A stretch of DNA of 64,000 bases from positions 15,605,869 through 15,669,868 of the forward strand of contig JAKZAP010000009.1 in assembly GCA_023053575.1 (NCBI GenBank). The letters run 5' to 3'. This stretch comes from Branchinecta lynchi. Its lineage: Eukaryota > Arthropoda > Branchiopoda > Anostraca > Branchinectidae. This document shows positions 1-11,404 of the stretch, piece by piece. Numbering within the stretch: position 1 is the stretch's first letter; the number at the start of each line of letters is the position of its first letter. Below the pieces are notes generated by a model. It had not been told where the DNA came from. It searched no databases and was given only the letters and a program-made list of their open reading frames with translations. The position numbers were made by a program, and so were the translations under genes.

Positions 1-1400
1 CCCATGAAAAAAGTGTTTGACCGGTGACTGGAATCAAACTCTAAGCTGGTATACTTGAGGAAAAAAGGCGTAAACACGCATTTTGATGGTTCCCGACCCC
101 CCCCCCCCCCCCTCCCGTTCATAGCCAGCTGGGCCCAGATTTCCCATGAGCTACGTTCGTCTATGACAGGTCTCAAGTCAAACTCTTGTATATCTGGGGA
201 GATATGTCTATGGATGAGGATTTGCTGTAACATCAACAAATAAGACGACGCGACGTACTTTAATCTTTAATGAAGAGTTGGAAACCGGACTGTTTTGTCA
301 TATGATCGATGATATGCCGTTCTTAATGAAGTCTGACAAAGGAGGCATTAGTCTGCTACGAATTGGTTTATTGCACTTGTTATTACCTTGCTAATGGAAA
401 AGGTTTAAAGGGTAGGACTGGCAGGCACACCATTCAGTGTTCGAACAAATGCTCTTCGTGCAAGATATTCGACATTTCTTTGGATTTATACTGGCGGTTT
501 GTTTACATTTAAAGCTTCTAAAGGGGGGATGATTACAACGTTATTTCAGTAATTGTTTGGTTATTGGGGAAGAGAAATGTCTTGGTTCTAAAGCTGTTTG
601 TATATAAATGTGATAAACATTTTACTTTTACACTCCACGTCTGAGCGCTTGCTCACTTGTTTATTTACCTGTTTAGTTCTACTTTTGTTCTTCAAGGTGT
701 CTGTTTTTGCCTGTTTCTGTTTTGTTTTTCGAGAATTCGCGAGTAAAGAGAATTGGGAGCGTAAGCCTACTCGGGATTTTTCAAACTCAACCCTTCAAGG
801 ACGGGGAAGTCCCGCCTGATTATGCGTGTAACTCTGTAATAAAGGGGTGTCAGTTTTGGGAGCAACTCTCCAGTTATGCGGAGTTATGCAGAAACAAGAG
901 TGAAAGTGTTTTGCAATAAAGGCTCAACGAACTCTCCCGAGTATGGGGAAACGGGGTCAGTTGGAAATCAGGAGTTGCGTTCAGTTCATGAAAAGATAAA
1001 TTTGTGCGAAGATAAGTAGGTAAGTGATAGTGAGACAGCTTTTCTATAAGTAAGTCCCAAGTTTTATTCTGGTGGGATTTAGTGTTCCTACTAGCCTTTG
1101 AGTTTTCCTCCGGATCACATGTCAGGATTTTCACCTCTGTCATGAATTCCGTAAGTAAAAGTTGAGATTTGTTCGACCATAGGACGAAAGTGTCGAAGAT
1201 CCGGCCGGGAAAATCCCGATCGTGTGTCCTAGGTAAGATAAACCTAAGATCGCGTTTACACTTTTGGAAGTTTTGTGTATCCAACTTACCGAACAAAAAT
1301 ACACCGAATCTGTGTATTACATTACCTTACGTGTACTACCTACATGACTAACGACAAGTATTCCTCAGCCCAAGCTGACTGCGAATCATGCCTGTGTGTG
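1..1400. other. No gene seen; short poly-C tract
   Basis: I see no convincing coding region or recognisable element in this stretch. A run of about 16 C lies near 97-112. Open frames here are short, overlapping on both strands and lack any motif I recognise. Confidence 0.5.
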
Positions 1401-1406
1401 TTAAAC

Positions 1407-1515
1407 AGATATATTCAAACAATGCAGAAAATGGATACTTCTTCTACGATACTTTTTCAGCGATATTTTGGCCCTTCTTGGCAAGGGTCCTAGTCAGGCT
1501 GTCGAACGTCAGGGT
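1407..1515 (-). repeat. Penelope-like 3' end fragment, left arm of inverted pair
   Basis: On the minus strand this contains CTGACTAGG, the stem AGGACCCTTGCCAAGAAGGG and then GCCAAAATATCGC, the same segment that closes the Penelope-like insertion at 44.8-44.9 kb (here GAAA is degraded to AAAA). It faces a plus-strand copy at 1592-1700, giving an inverted repeat with a spacer of about 76 bp. Inference: a 5'-truncated copy. Confidence 0.6.
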
Positions 1516-1591
1516 TAACGTTTGGGAAGAAATGAACCTGCAAATACGAAGAAACAATCCTGCTTGATTGCAGGCGTTTCTTCAACTTTGT

Positions 1592-1700
1592 CCCTGATGT
1601 TCAACAGCCTGACGAGGACCTTTGCCAAGAAGGGCCGAACTATCGCTATCAAAGCATCGTCGCTGACGTATCCGTTTTATCCAATGTTTGAATATATGTT
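1592..1700 (+). repeat. Penelope-like 3' end fragment, right arm of inverted pair
   Basis: It carries CCTGACGAGG, a stem closing with AAGGGCC, then GAACTATCGC and the terminal GTTTGAATATATG. It is the inverted partner of 1407-1515 and aligns to 44815-44906 and 60700-60797. The GAAA core is changed to GAAC, so this copy is probably inactive as a ribozyme-like fold. Confidence 0.6.
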
Positions 1701-1850
1701 TCCCACTTTCCCAGTCAGCGTGGGCTCGTGGAATGTTTAAACAGATACGGCAGCTAAGTTTACAGATCACAATATTTTGAGCATTCTTGGCAAGGGTTCT
1801 CGTCAAAGGGTCCTCTTGAAGAGAACCCTTTGAGCTTTGACCCTGTCCCG

Positions 1851-2814
1851 TTTTTGGGATCCCAAAACGTAAGTGGCAAAAGTTGTCTGTCCGTCCGTTT
1901 GTAAGCACGATAACCCTCGAAGGGAATGAGATATTTTGATGAATTGGGAATGAGATATTTTGATGAATTCTTTGGGTCAAGAGTAAGGTCGAGTTCGTAG
2001 ATAGGCTTTGTAACCCTATATTTAGGGGTGGGGAAGGGGGCAAAATGTTTTAAACAGCTAATGGGACATCCGATTGTGGGGTAAGAAGACATGCTGAACA
2101 CGATGGTGAAAACCATTTTCTCGCCGGACAAGTAGTTCGCCCGGAATCCGGCCAAAGCCGGAAAGTTTGTTAAAAGTTAAAGTTGTATTTGAAGTTAATT
2201 AGATGTTCGGTTTAGAGGTAGGAAGACATGCTGAACACGACAGTGAAAACCATTTTCTCGCCGGGCAAGTAGTTCGCCCGGAATCCGGCCAAAACCGGAA
2301 AATTGTTAAAAGTATTTGTAGTTGATTAGATATCCGATTTATGGATAAGAAGAGATGCTGAATCCGTTTATGACAATCATTTCTTACCCGGACATATAGT
2401 TCGCCCGGAATCCGGCTGGAACCGGAAAATTTGTTTTAAGTTTAATTTTAATTTGTAGTTGATTAGATGCTCGGTATAGGGGAAAGAAGATACGCTGGGT
2501 TCGTTTTTTAGCTTTCTTTTTTTTGCTGGACTGGTAGTTCCGGAACTCGGCCTAAACCGGGAAATTGGCAGAAGTAAGGCAGGAAGTTTTCGTCAAAACA
2601 GATATGACTTGTAGGGGTAAACACAAACATGCTGAATCCATATCAGAACTTGGTTTTCTCCGATGATTAGCTTTTTGGCCTTAATCTGTTTCTGAATTTT
2701 AATAGTAAAAATGTTCAAGGAGTGTGGCGAAGACTGGATCTGGCAAAGACAAGACCGAATTGTCTGGATCAAATATTGAATTTTTGGGGTCACATCGAAA
2801 CCTTTGGTCTTGTT
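1851..2814 (-). repeat. Family G repeat (Helentron-associated-like), minus copy
   Basis: The left edge is TTTTTGGGATCCCAAAACG, the 3' hairpin of the family read on the other strand. The right edge is CGAAACCTTTGGTCTTG, its 5' end. Between them are repeats of about 140 bp built around CCGGAATCCGGCCAAAACCGG, separated by TAGATGTTCGATTTAGG-type linkers, and the hairpin-proximal tetranucleotide run GTCTGTCCGTCCG. Plus copies at 21127-22260, 23231-24318 and 32516-33300 define the ends. No open frame of note. Helentron-associated assignment is by architecture only. Confidence 0.7.
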
Positions 2815-3359
2815 TAATTGTTATGAACAACAATGAGAGAGGAGGCGTTCTAAACGTCTTAAAAACGTCTAAAAACCGAATTACGAACAGGTGTGTCCGT
2901 AGTAGGGCCCGGGCATCATTCAAACCAAGAATAAACTTGTCCCATGTAGACCATGTTGCCTGTGCAACGTGAAGTGTTGCGAGACCAACACTTTGGTTTT
3001 GTTCCTTCGTGAAAGGTTAAATGCTGAAGTAGTCAACCCATCTAGGTTTTCGAAATGGAATGTTCCAATTCAAGAATTCTGGAAACACAGGGCTATCCCT
3101 CAGCATTGAAAAAAACAACAACAGGATATCAGAAGTAGGGACTAAATTGACTTTGCAGCCAGTTGAACTTTATTCTTTTCAGTCGTAGACGTCGTGACTG
3201 TTGAAAATTTAGAACATTATCTTATATAACCTAATTGGTATTATAAAGCTACCCCTATATTAGCTATACCCCTACCCCTGGAAACTCTACTAATTATTGC
3301 GAAACTATGTCGTATTTTACATCATAATATTACCGTTGCGATAAGACTTAATACATCGT
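2815..3359. other. No feature recognised
   Basis: AT-rich sequence with a short GTTGCGAGACCAACACTTTG inverted motif near 2977 that recurs near 4140. I see no gene. Confidence 0.4.
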
Positions 3360-3478
3360 CCAGCTGACAGCCTGACCAGGACCCTTGCCATGAAGGTCCG
3401 AAATATAGCTGACGAAGAATTGTAGCTGAGGTATAGCCGTTGTAAACATTGTTTGAATATATGTTTCAAAGTCAGCTT
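3360..3478 (+). repeat. Penelope-like 3' end fragment
   Basis: It contains CCTGACCAGG, a stem GGACC...GGTCC, then CGAAATATAGCTGACG, and the terminal CCGTTGTAAACATTG followed by TTTGAATATATG. The stem has changed on both sides relative to the copy at 44.8 kb and still pairs. The closing pair next to the core is lost because CTGACCA replaces CTGACGA. Confidence 0.6.
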
Positions 3479-3781
3479 GGGCTCAAAGAGTATATATCTG
3501 TTTGAGTTAAAAAACTGACTTTTTTGCCGTAGTCCAACTTTCTATTATCACCACTTAGAAAGGAGCACAGGATAAGCTCTGATTTGTTAAGCATTGACAG
3601 AACTTTTAAAGTTTAAGAGGTACATCTGATACCATTTCTCTACTGCAATCCCTAGTGCAAAATATGGAATGATGAACTTAGCTGAAATCACGAACAGAAA
3701 TGGGTACTAAATAGAGGCAGCACTTTCGGACCCGTGGGAGAATGATACTTTTTTGTTTCTCCAAATTTTTCTATGAATAAT

Positions 3782-4073
3782 TCAAAGAATGTTGGCTGTG
3801 GGGCCTGGCAACTGCCTCACATGTTTAGCACTTACAGACTTTAGTCCATATTCAATATGAAACTGGTGGTTCCACTCGAAAGCAGTGACATGGTTTGATG
3901 GAATGAAAGCTTGGGTGCACAACTTCAGGTAGTCCTCTCGGACATAGTCTATACACACACCGTAGGCTCTGGCTCGAGGACAAGCAAAAACCATCTTTTT
4001 TGGCCCCAGGCAAGAATTTCAAGGAGCTTTGTAATGTCCTATTCACCAATCCGGCCAAGGCCACACTTTGCAT
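3782..4073 (-). other. Possible exon remnant, unrecognised
   Basis: On the minus strand a 70-residue frame begins at an ATG near 3994 and is open to 3782; a second frame overlaps it upstream. Composition is protein-like (RAYGVCIDYVREDYLKLC), but I cannot assign a family and see no clear splice signals. It may be chance. Confidence 0.2.
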
Positions 4074-4271
4074 TAAAACTGCAGGCCCTTACCACTTTCG
4101 AGCAATTAGCTGAAATTGACGGCATAGGACAAAACCAAAGTGTTGCTCTCGCAACACAATAAGGGAAGAGTTGGGAACTCGCATAACGACGATGTCAGCA
4201 TGCTGGATCGTTTTTTGTTTGTATCTTGTTTGCCGGAGGCGGAGCTTCGCGTGTTGCATCTTGCAATATTA

Positions 4272-4428
4272 AGAGCGTGTTCCATCCTACTTACCGTAGT
4301 TACTAGCCTGACGTCACGAATTCTGGCTTTTTGCCGTCAAGGCTGGAACGATTTTTCCATTTTCCAGCAGGATCTCACGCCAGGGGCGAATCCGACCAAT
4401 CACGTTACAGAGATGCGTAGTTACTACG
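4272..4428 (+). mobile_element. Partial copy of GAGCGTGTTCC MITE
   Basis: It starts with GAGCGTGTTCCATCCTACTT and matches the left two thirds of the complete element at 58555-58775. It ends after GTTAC where another repeat begins. No coding capacity. Confidence 0.65.
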
Positions 4429-4434
4429 ACAAAA

Positions 4435-4805
4435 TGTTCCGACAAAAATGAGCGGAGGTGGAGCCATTTCTTGGTCGCCCCTGTATACTCGTTGGTCTCC
4501 ACCGTTACACACTTGAGTCCTTTACGAAGAAAACAACGTAGCCACTAGCGAGGCGGATGTTCTGGCCTGTTCACACGGGAAGGAAACGGCGTTGATTTTG
4601 TTTGAGTAGACGCTGGCGTCTGATTAGTGAATATTAGTGATGCGAAAAATAAAAGCGAACTTGACCATGGTCATTCATAATCGCTTTTGTTATCCCATGG
4701 CCATCAATATGAAGATTGAAATCCCTTGTGACATTCCTTTTTATGTCTCTGGGGAGAACCATACAATGCAAACAGGGATTTGAAGCACACTCACTGAAGT
4801 CATGA
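4435..4805 (+). repeat. Fragment of the TIR element found at 34615-36142
   Basis: This stretch, from ATGAGCGGAGGTGGAGCC through GTCATGACCCATTGAG, aligns closely to 34676-35046, inside a 1.5 kb element with terminal inverted repeats. Here neither terminus is present, so this is an internal fragment. Confidence 0.7.
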
Positions 4806-4820
4806 CCCATTGAGTTTCAA

Positions 4821-4927
4821 AAAACGTTCAAGGAGTCTGGCGATGACTGGATCTGGCTAAGACAAGACCCAGTTGTCTGGATCAGATATTGAATTTTTGA
4901 GATCCCATCGAAACCTTTAGTCTTGTT
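4821..4927 (-). repeat. Family G 5' end fragment
   Basis: On the minus strand it matches the first 107 bp of family G: CAAGACTAAAGGTTTCGATG, the internal inverted GGGTCTTG, and the CCAGTCATCGCCAGACTCC block. The rest of the element is missing; 5260-5470 carries only weak CCGGATTCC-like similarity. Confidence 0.6.
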
Positions 4928-4929
4928 GT

Positions 4930-5990
4930 CTTGGAGTCTGCATGTGCAAAACTCCAGGAACGAACATCCATATTTTGAAAACGTCCCACTCAGGAGAAGA
5001 ATGCTCTCCGTGGCCACGTCTATAAATGCATTCTTCATGGTGTGTTCAAGTATGGTTTCACTGTTCAGCTGTCGTTTAATTAAACTGGTCGAAATTTTTG
5101 TATTAAATTATTCAGCAAGAGTTGTCGGATGCATTCTGCCTTTGCAACCCAGTAAGTGACGGTTGAGACTTCTGAGACCTAAACTGATCGAATAAACCTT
5201 TATTTTATCTTTAATATGTTCTAAAGCTGCAACAGCATGTCTCCTCACTCTGTATTGACTACTATGTCATTGGGCTCTAACAGTTCAATCTGGATTCCAG
5301 GCGATCTACTTGCCCCGCGAGAAAATAATTCTCAGATTCAAATCCAGCATGTCTCCTTGCTCCTGAAGCGAACCTTTAATCCACTTCCGATTCAACTTTT
5401 ACTTTTTACAAATTTTCAGATTTTTGCCGGATTCCTGTCGATTCCTGTCCGGCGAGAAAATAAATTTAATTTCGTAACGAAAGTACCTTTTCATTACCAC
5501 CCAGATCGTTTTGCAATGTTTTCTTATTGACGCTGTATCAAAGTTTTGTTTTAGACGTCAATGAAACGCTAGTTTGGTAATGGAACGTTAATTTTTCAGA
5601 GGGGTTCAATAGTGGACATTCGTATCGATACACGCGCACAGAATAGGGCAGTATCGTGTCAGAAATCCTCTTTCTTCCATAAACCTTAGCCTATTATCTA
5701 CGGCGGATGAAGTTTTCGTGACGTCATAAAAGAAATAGGGGAATTCGATTAAACTGATGTTGCAGAATATATATTACTATCTGTATACATAGAGCCGAGC
5801 GGCCAGCGAGGCGCCCGACGCGTTAACACCTATGAACCGTTTTAGGGACAATCAGTTCTGTTTAGAGGCGTTACTAGCCTCAAATGTTTGGGGGCGGGGA
5901 CGAGGCATTTACTGACTGGCTGGTAATTTTTACCAACTTTTTCTGCAGAAAAAACAACTGTTTTCAACAACAAAAATGACATTTTTGAAA
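4930..5990. other. No gene seen
   Basis: Several short frames, none with a motif I recognise. The region just before 5990 holds CAACTG/AAAAACAACTG runs similar to those at 36.85 and 50.3 kb, then the start of a family H element. Confidence 0.4.
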
Positions 5991-5995
5991 AAAAA

Positions 5996-8255
5996 CAAGA
6001 GCTACGAGCTCATATGGCACTTGTACGAGTAGGCTGTACAAGAAAGTAGATGAAAATGTCACAAAATACACCCGCCATCCAAAAAGGCGGTTCGGAAATA
6101 GAAATAGGATATTTAGTTTCACTCATTTCTGAGCAGTTCCGGCATCGTCTCGATTGCAAATGCACATGACTGTTCAAACTTTCATCCCAATAAATCCGTT
6201 TGTTTGATCCCTAGACGTGCTACACGATTTCCGGTACTCACTCTATTTCCACCTACCGTGGCCGAATCTGGTTCGGAATAAAAAAAATCGACCACCTAAA
6301 GCATCTTGGTTTATACCATCTACCAAGTTTCACTCGAACCTGAGCATTTTTGGAAAGTTCCGGTACCCCCCCCCTTCCCACCAACGTTACCCCAACCCAC
6401 CAATCTCTTAATTCCCTCATCAAGTTTGACTGAAATTGGAGCATAGCCTATCTGCAAGTTTCCAGTACCCCCCCCCCCTACCTTGGCCGAATCCGGCCCA
6501 GACGCCAAATAACAAATCTAGGCCGCATAAACTCGGCACTGTCGAATTGCATCTCATACGGTCCATCCGTTTGGTTTTGTGCATGTCAAAAGTCCCCCCA
6601 CCCCCAATTCCCCTAATCGTGGTCGCATATGGTTCGAACGCATGTTTTACATGTCGAGGCCATCGATTCGTATCACCCATGAAGTTTCACTCGAATCAGA
6701 CCACTCGTTCGCAATTTATAGAAGTCCATATTTCTCTTCTCTTGCTCCCCCAAAAATGCTCGGATCTAGGAACGGAAGTTTCCGGGGGTATGTTGTGTCA
6801 GGTTTTTAAGTCAAGATAATTCGGGTCGCTAATATGCCTGCAAAGTTTCGTTGTCGTTTTACATCTGGAACTATTCTAACTCACAACTACCGGAATTCCA
6901 GGAAACCCCCTCCAACTCCCCCCACAGAGCCCCGAAACCATCTGGCTCCGTCAATTTCATCTAGGCCTAATGCTTGTTCCATCCATTAAGTTTCGTCCCA
7001 ATCCCTCTACTTTTAGAGTTTCTTGAGTTTTCCACCCCCCCCCCCATCCCCACAGGTATCGGACCCGACCCGGACGTGACACTGAAGGTCCGAGGTGATA
7101 GCTCACCAGACAAGTTTCATTCAAATCCGATCACCCGTTCAAAAGTTATGCACGCCACTAGATTCCGGACTCCCCATCCACCCACTCCCCCCACGATCGT
7201 CGGGTCGGGGAAACGGCTGTTCTCAAGTCAATCTGTTTGGATCCCTGACATACCTGCCAAGTTTCATCGCCCTAGGACATCAGGAAGTATGCCGAACTCG
7301 CGGGATCGCTAGAAATCCGGACCCCCACCCCAACTCCCCCACAGTGCCCTGATCCGGTCCGGTTATGTCAATGACGTGTCTAGGACTTGTGCTTGTTTTT
7401 CCCACCAAGTTTCATCCCGATCCCTCCACTCTAAGCGTTTCTCAAAAATTCCGGCTCCCTCCTCCAACTCCCCCCAGTGTCATCGGATCCGGCCCGGATT
7501 TAAAGTGAGATGTCTGAGAAACAAGGTCATCCTAAAAATCAACTTTCATCAAGATCCGATCACCCGTTCGCAAGCTAAAACTACCTCAAATTTTGGCTTC
7601 ACCCTCCCTCCACTCCCTCCCCCAGCTGGTCGAATCGGGGAATTGACGATTTCCTATTTAATCTGGTCGGGTCCCAGACATGCCTGTCAATTTCCATTAT
7701 CCCAGCACATCAGGAAGCACGGAACTCGCGGGATCACTACAAATTCGGACTTCTCCCCCCCCCCCAACTCCCCCAAAGTGAGCGGATCCGTTCCGGTTAT
7801 ATCGGTCACGTATCTAGGACTTTTGCTTGTACTTTCCACCAAGTTTCATCCGGATCCCTCTACTCTAAGTGTTTTCCAAGATTTCCGGTTTCCCCCTCCA
7901 ACTCCCCCCAATGTCACCGGATCCGGTCTGGATTTAAATTGGAGGGTCTGAGACACGAAGTCCTTCCACAAAGTTTCAATAAGATCCGATCACCCGTTCG
8001 TAAGCAAACAATATCTCATTTTTCCTATTTTTTCCGGATTCCCCCTCCCTCCACTCCCCTCCAGATGGTCGGATCGGGGAATCGACCATTTCTAATTTAA
8101 TCTGGTCCAGTTCCTGATATGCCTGCCAAGTTTCATCGTCCTAGCTTATCTGGAAGTGCCCGAATTAGCAAAACCGGGACCGACAGACCGACAAACCGAC
8201 TGACGGACATAAATTACAATCGCTATATGGCACTTGAGTAAGCTCAAGTGCCATA
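5996..8255 (+). mobile_element. Family H element (pearl/Helentron-associated-like), complete
   Basis: The 5' end reads CAAGAGCTACGAGCTCATA then TGGCACTTG. The 3' end is a hairpin at 8226-8255 with a 13-bp perfect stem (TATGGCACTTGAG) and a TAAG loop, so the 5' subterminal ATGGCACTTG is inverted in the 3' CAAGTGCCAT. The interior repeats a module of about 140 bp with AAGTTTCATC, CCGATCACCCGTTC, TTCCGG and CCCTCC boxes (near 6687, 6843, 6990, 7112, 7258, 7409). A GACCGACAGACC-type tetranucleotide run precedes the hairpin. There is no transposase. Known families with this plan (internal tandem units, tetranucleotide run, 3' hairpin) are Helentron-associated DINE/pearl elements; assignment is inference. 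Confidence 0.7.
8226..8255 (+). repeat. Family H 3' terminal hairpin
   Basis: A perfect 13-bp inverted repeat, TATGGCACTTGAG, around a 4-base loop. The same hairpin with different stem length and loop closes the copies at 28863-28893 and 40816-40845. Confidence 0.9.
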
Positions 8256-8533
8256 AAAAAGCCAATTCATCCATGTCAATAGTTAAAACCCTGACTAAAT
8301 TTGGGGTTCCAGAAAAGGAATTGATTAATCTATTTTGTATGTTTGTCCGAAGTCTACTTGAATATGCGTGTCCGGTTTGGCACTATGCTCTGACAAAAGA
8401 GGATACAGATTCCATTGAAAGTGTACAGAAACCTGCTCTCAGAATTATATACAGAGGACCTAACTTGCCTTATTGTTTTCTTTTAAATCATTTTAAACTT
8501 GAGACCCTCCATCATAGACGGGAGAGGCTGTGC
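8256..8533 (+). pseudogene. LINE reverse-transcriptase ORF, C-terminal part (5' half, interrupted)
   Basis: The frame encodes the region after the RT domain of a CR1/Jockey-type non-LTR element. Recognisable blocks are RSLLEYACPVWHYAL, VQKPALRIIY and LETLHHRRERLC. The copy is 5'-truncated exactly at the end of the family H element, and lacks RT catalytic motifs. It is broken at 8533 by a hAT-like element; the remainder of the frame resumes at 11018. Typical 5' truncation of target-primed reverse transcription explains the missing upstream part. Not functional. Confidence 0.8.
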
Positions 8534-8582
8534 CGAGGGGTTGCTCACTCCCAAAAACGATGTACACCAAGTGGCGCGTGCC

Positions 8583-8720
8583 TCGGTGCCGTGCCGCTGC
8601 CGCGGTGCCGTGTCGGTGCCGTGCCGAGCCGGTGCCGTGCCGATGCCGCGGTGCCGTGCCGGTGCCGAGCCGGTGCCGAGCCGGTGCCGCGGTGCCGTGC
8701 CGGTGCCAAGCCGGTGCCGC
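8583..8720 (+). repeat. GGTGCCGTGCC minisatellite inside hAT-like copy 1
   Basis: Irregular tandem units of 6 to 12 bp built from GGTGCC, GTGCC and GAGCC. All three frames stay open across it, producing Arg/Cys/Ala/Pro-rich translations that are an artefact of the repeat. Confidence 0.85.
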
Positions 8721-10494
8721 GGTTTTTTTACTTCAAATTACAGTATTGTGATAAAGCACGATTTCTGATGTACATGTAAACAAATTTCATCAGATATTGG
8801 TCGAGAATGAAGTCGGCAATGTGTGTTGAATACAAGAGCTAGCAGCTCATATGGTACTTGCAAGGCTGGGTCAGAGGATGAAATTTAGGAATTTGTAAAT
8901 TCTTGGGTTTCTTGTGTTTAATTATAAGCCATACCCTTGAAATAAGAATGATTGTGGTCCCTTGGAAATCAAGAGAATGATCTGGTGAAAAGTATTTTAT
9001 TTTTGCACTTTAAGGGCACTAGAAATTCATTTGAAAGCAAAACCCTTTAGGCAAAAGTGACTATGGGCTCATGGGGATCACGTAGTTGTATATTTTGCTC
9101 AAACTAATGCAACCTATAATACTAATGCAACCTACTTCCGTAATCATTACATATATTTCTAAACCCGGAGACCCACGTTTCGTGCGGTACATTCTAACCC
9201 CTCTAACAAAACCTCGCTGATTTTCTCACTTGTCGTGTTTTGCTACCTTCGATGTGTATCACGCTGTCGACGGTTCGAGACGGTTGCGCGACGGTTGTCT
9301 GCGAGAATTTTTTCCATCAGGAAAATCGGTCATGCAAATTGTTTCCCTGTTTCGCTAGAAGTCAACGGGTCTCGGAAAAGGCTTAAAACAGCCAAAACAG
9401 TTAGTTATTTATTGAAAGCACAGCATAGTTAAAGTATTCAAATACTTTAAAATATTGTAAGTTGAAGAGTGATTAGTGCGAGGGGTCCTTTAAGGGAGCT
9501 GGAAATTCATTTTGAAGCAAAACCCTTGTTTCACAAATAATCATGGGCTCATGGGGATCATGAAAATATATGTTTTGCTCCAAAGTATTTTCTGTACTTT
9601 GTGGTTATGATGAGTACTTTAAGGAATGTGGTTGGCTCTATAAAAGAATTTATGAACCAATCTTTTCCTTCCTTGACTACCTACTTAGGCTAACTGGTAC
9701 ATATATTTAGCCACAGCAAGTGCATGAAAATGGCAAAGTTCGAAGCACGAACGTTCAAATAAGCATACCTCTATTGCACTCCCAGAGTGTCTGATGGGGA
9801 AATTGACTTTTTCCAAGTTAAATATGCCTGCCAAGTATCATTCTTAGCACACTCTACAAATATGAAAAAAAGATTGGTCGCCACTGAATTACCTTCACCA
9901 GAAGCAAAATATACTGAAGCTGACTCAAGTCCATGTATCGGACAAAATATCGATATCGAAAGTAAATATCGATATCGATATTTGTTCATTCGTAAAGATT
10001 GCAATTAATCCAACATAACCCACACTTATATATACGAAATTGGAGCAATGTGTATTCCACAATTCCTTTCTTATTTATCCGGAGTTCGAGATGATCCAGT
10101 ATGCGATATATCGGATATCGATCGATCGATATATCGCACCAAATATCGATATCGAAACGTAAATATCGCTATCGAAAACGATATTTGTTGATCGTAATTA
10201 TTGTAAATAATCCGAACTAACCTACACTTATATATCCGAAATTGGACAATATGTTTTCCCTAATTCATTTCTCATTTATTCTGAGTTTGAAATGATCCAA
10301 GATGCTGAAAATTTGGTTCTTAGATTTTGGCGAAACGAAGTATGTAAATAATCCGAACTAACCTACACTTATATATCCGAAATTGGACAATATGTTTTCC
10401 CTAATTCATTTCTCATTTATTCTGAGTTTGAAATGATCCAAGATGCTGAAAATTTGGTTCTTAGATTTTGGCGAAACGAAGTATGGTAAGCAAA

Positions 10495-10620
10495 TATCAA
10501 TATCGATATATCGAATATCGAAAGTGAAAATATCGATATATCGATTGTTGAATATCGAAAGCGGAAATATCGATATATCGATTATCTAATATGGAAAGTG
10601 AAAATATCGATATATCGAAA
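10495..10620. repeat. TATCGATA array in hAT-like copy 1
   Basis: Repeated AATATCGATATATCGATT and ATATCGAAAG units, each containing the palindrome ATCGAT. Similar clusters occur at 9945-10170, 43080-43160, 43325-43460, 31560-31640 and 31870-31950. The core TATCGATA equals the DRE motif known in flies to bind the BED-finger protein DREF; any binding here is inference. Confidence 0.75.
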
Positions 10621-11017
10621 AATCCAAGTATCGCCAAGCACCAGTACCAAACCATGGTTGACCACTTTGCGCATTTGGTCAACAGCATCTCCTCATATCT
10701 AGTTCAGCTTCTTCTTCGGTTGCATGTTTTCAATAATTCTTTCATTCAAGTCGTTATTGGGCGCCAGATACCAGATACCAGATGGCGAAGAGTAATCTGC
10801 AGAAAATTTGTCCGTGGCCGGCCTATCGTGCTAGAGGCGCGCCGGTGCCGTGCGGTGCCGTGCCGGTGCCGGTGCCGGTGCCGTGCGGTGCCGTGCCGGT
10901 GCCGAGCTGGAGCCGCGGTGTTGCGTCGTTGCCGTACCTTTGCCGTGCCGGTGCCGTGTCGGTGCCGTGTCGAGGTGTACACCGGTGGCGGAGAGAGAGC
11001 AACCCCTCGGGCTGTGC

Positions 11018-11400
11018 AGAGATTTTGGTATGAAGTCCCTACCGAACCCCTCCTTCCGCTCCCTTCTGCCGCCTCTCTTCCAACCTCAACGTTTGCGTCC
11101 GCAAAGAGCGTGTGCGGAGCGAATACCCAAGCTAGAACCCCGTTACTACCGTACGGAGCGGTACAGAAATAGTTTTATCCCTAAATTTGTGCATATTTTC
11201 AACAAAGAGGTTTAGTCATTCTTGTTTGTGTATCATTTTTATGTTTTTGTGTTAGGCCATATTTATTTTGAATTATTTATCGTGATATTATGACAGACAT
11301 TATTGATTTGCCTTCGTGTATATTGACGTATTCAACACGCCATTTGGCCCCAAGCCACGATATGTGTTGATATTTGAAATAAACTAAACTGAAAACTGAA
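11018..11400 (+). pseudogene. LINE C-terminal end and 3' UTR (second half)
   Basis: The frame continues from the fragment ending at 8533 (block RDFGMKSLPNP) and stops near 11215 after SFIPKFVHIFNKEV. This end resembles the C terminus of the minus-strand LINE at 26.5-26.8 kb (SFVPSFSKRLNEA). A 3' UTR rich in T and an AACTGAA-type tail (11384-11400) follow. The break is due to the hAT-like insertion, as the 8-bp TSD proves. Confidence 0.8.
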
Positions 11401-11404
11401 ATCG

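Larger units (their letters stand above)
8534..11009. mobile_element. hAT-like non-autonomous element, copy 1 (2476 bp)
   Basis: The ends are inverted: CGAGGGGTTGCTC at the left, GAGCAACCCCTCG at the right, followed inward by weaker matches including GTGTACACC. It is flanked by a perfect 8-bp TSD, GGCTGTGC, at 8526-8533 and 11010-11017. Inside each end lies a GC-rich GGTGCC/GTGCC minisatellite (8583-8720 and 10843-10975); the middle holds two copies of an approximately 90-bp block (9014-9105, 9492-9583), a 140-bp tandem duplication (10202-10341, 10344-10483), and TATCGATA-rich arrays (9945-10170, 10495-10620). No transposase frame is present. The 8-bp TSD fits hAT. A second copy at 41679-43854 is nearly identical. 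Confidence 0.85.

Noticed and set aside
8499..8779. Arg/Cys/Ala/Pro-rich frames over GGTGCC arrays (also 10591-11215, 41575-41938, 43565-43939)
   Set aside because: All three forward frames are open because the repeat lacks stop codons. Unit order differs between the two copies of the element.
9235..9432. 65-codon frame conserved in both hAT-like copies (also 42394-42591)
   Set aside because: The surrounding DNA is equally similar, so frame conservation is uninformative, and no transposase or DNA-binding motif is visible.
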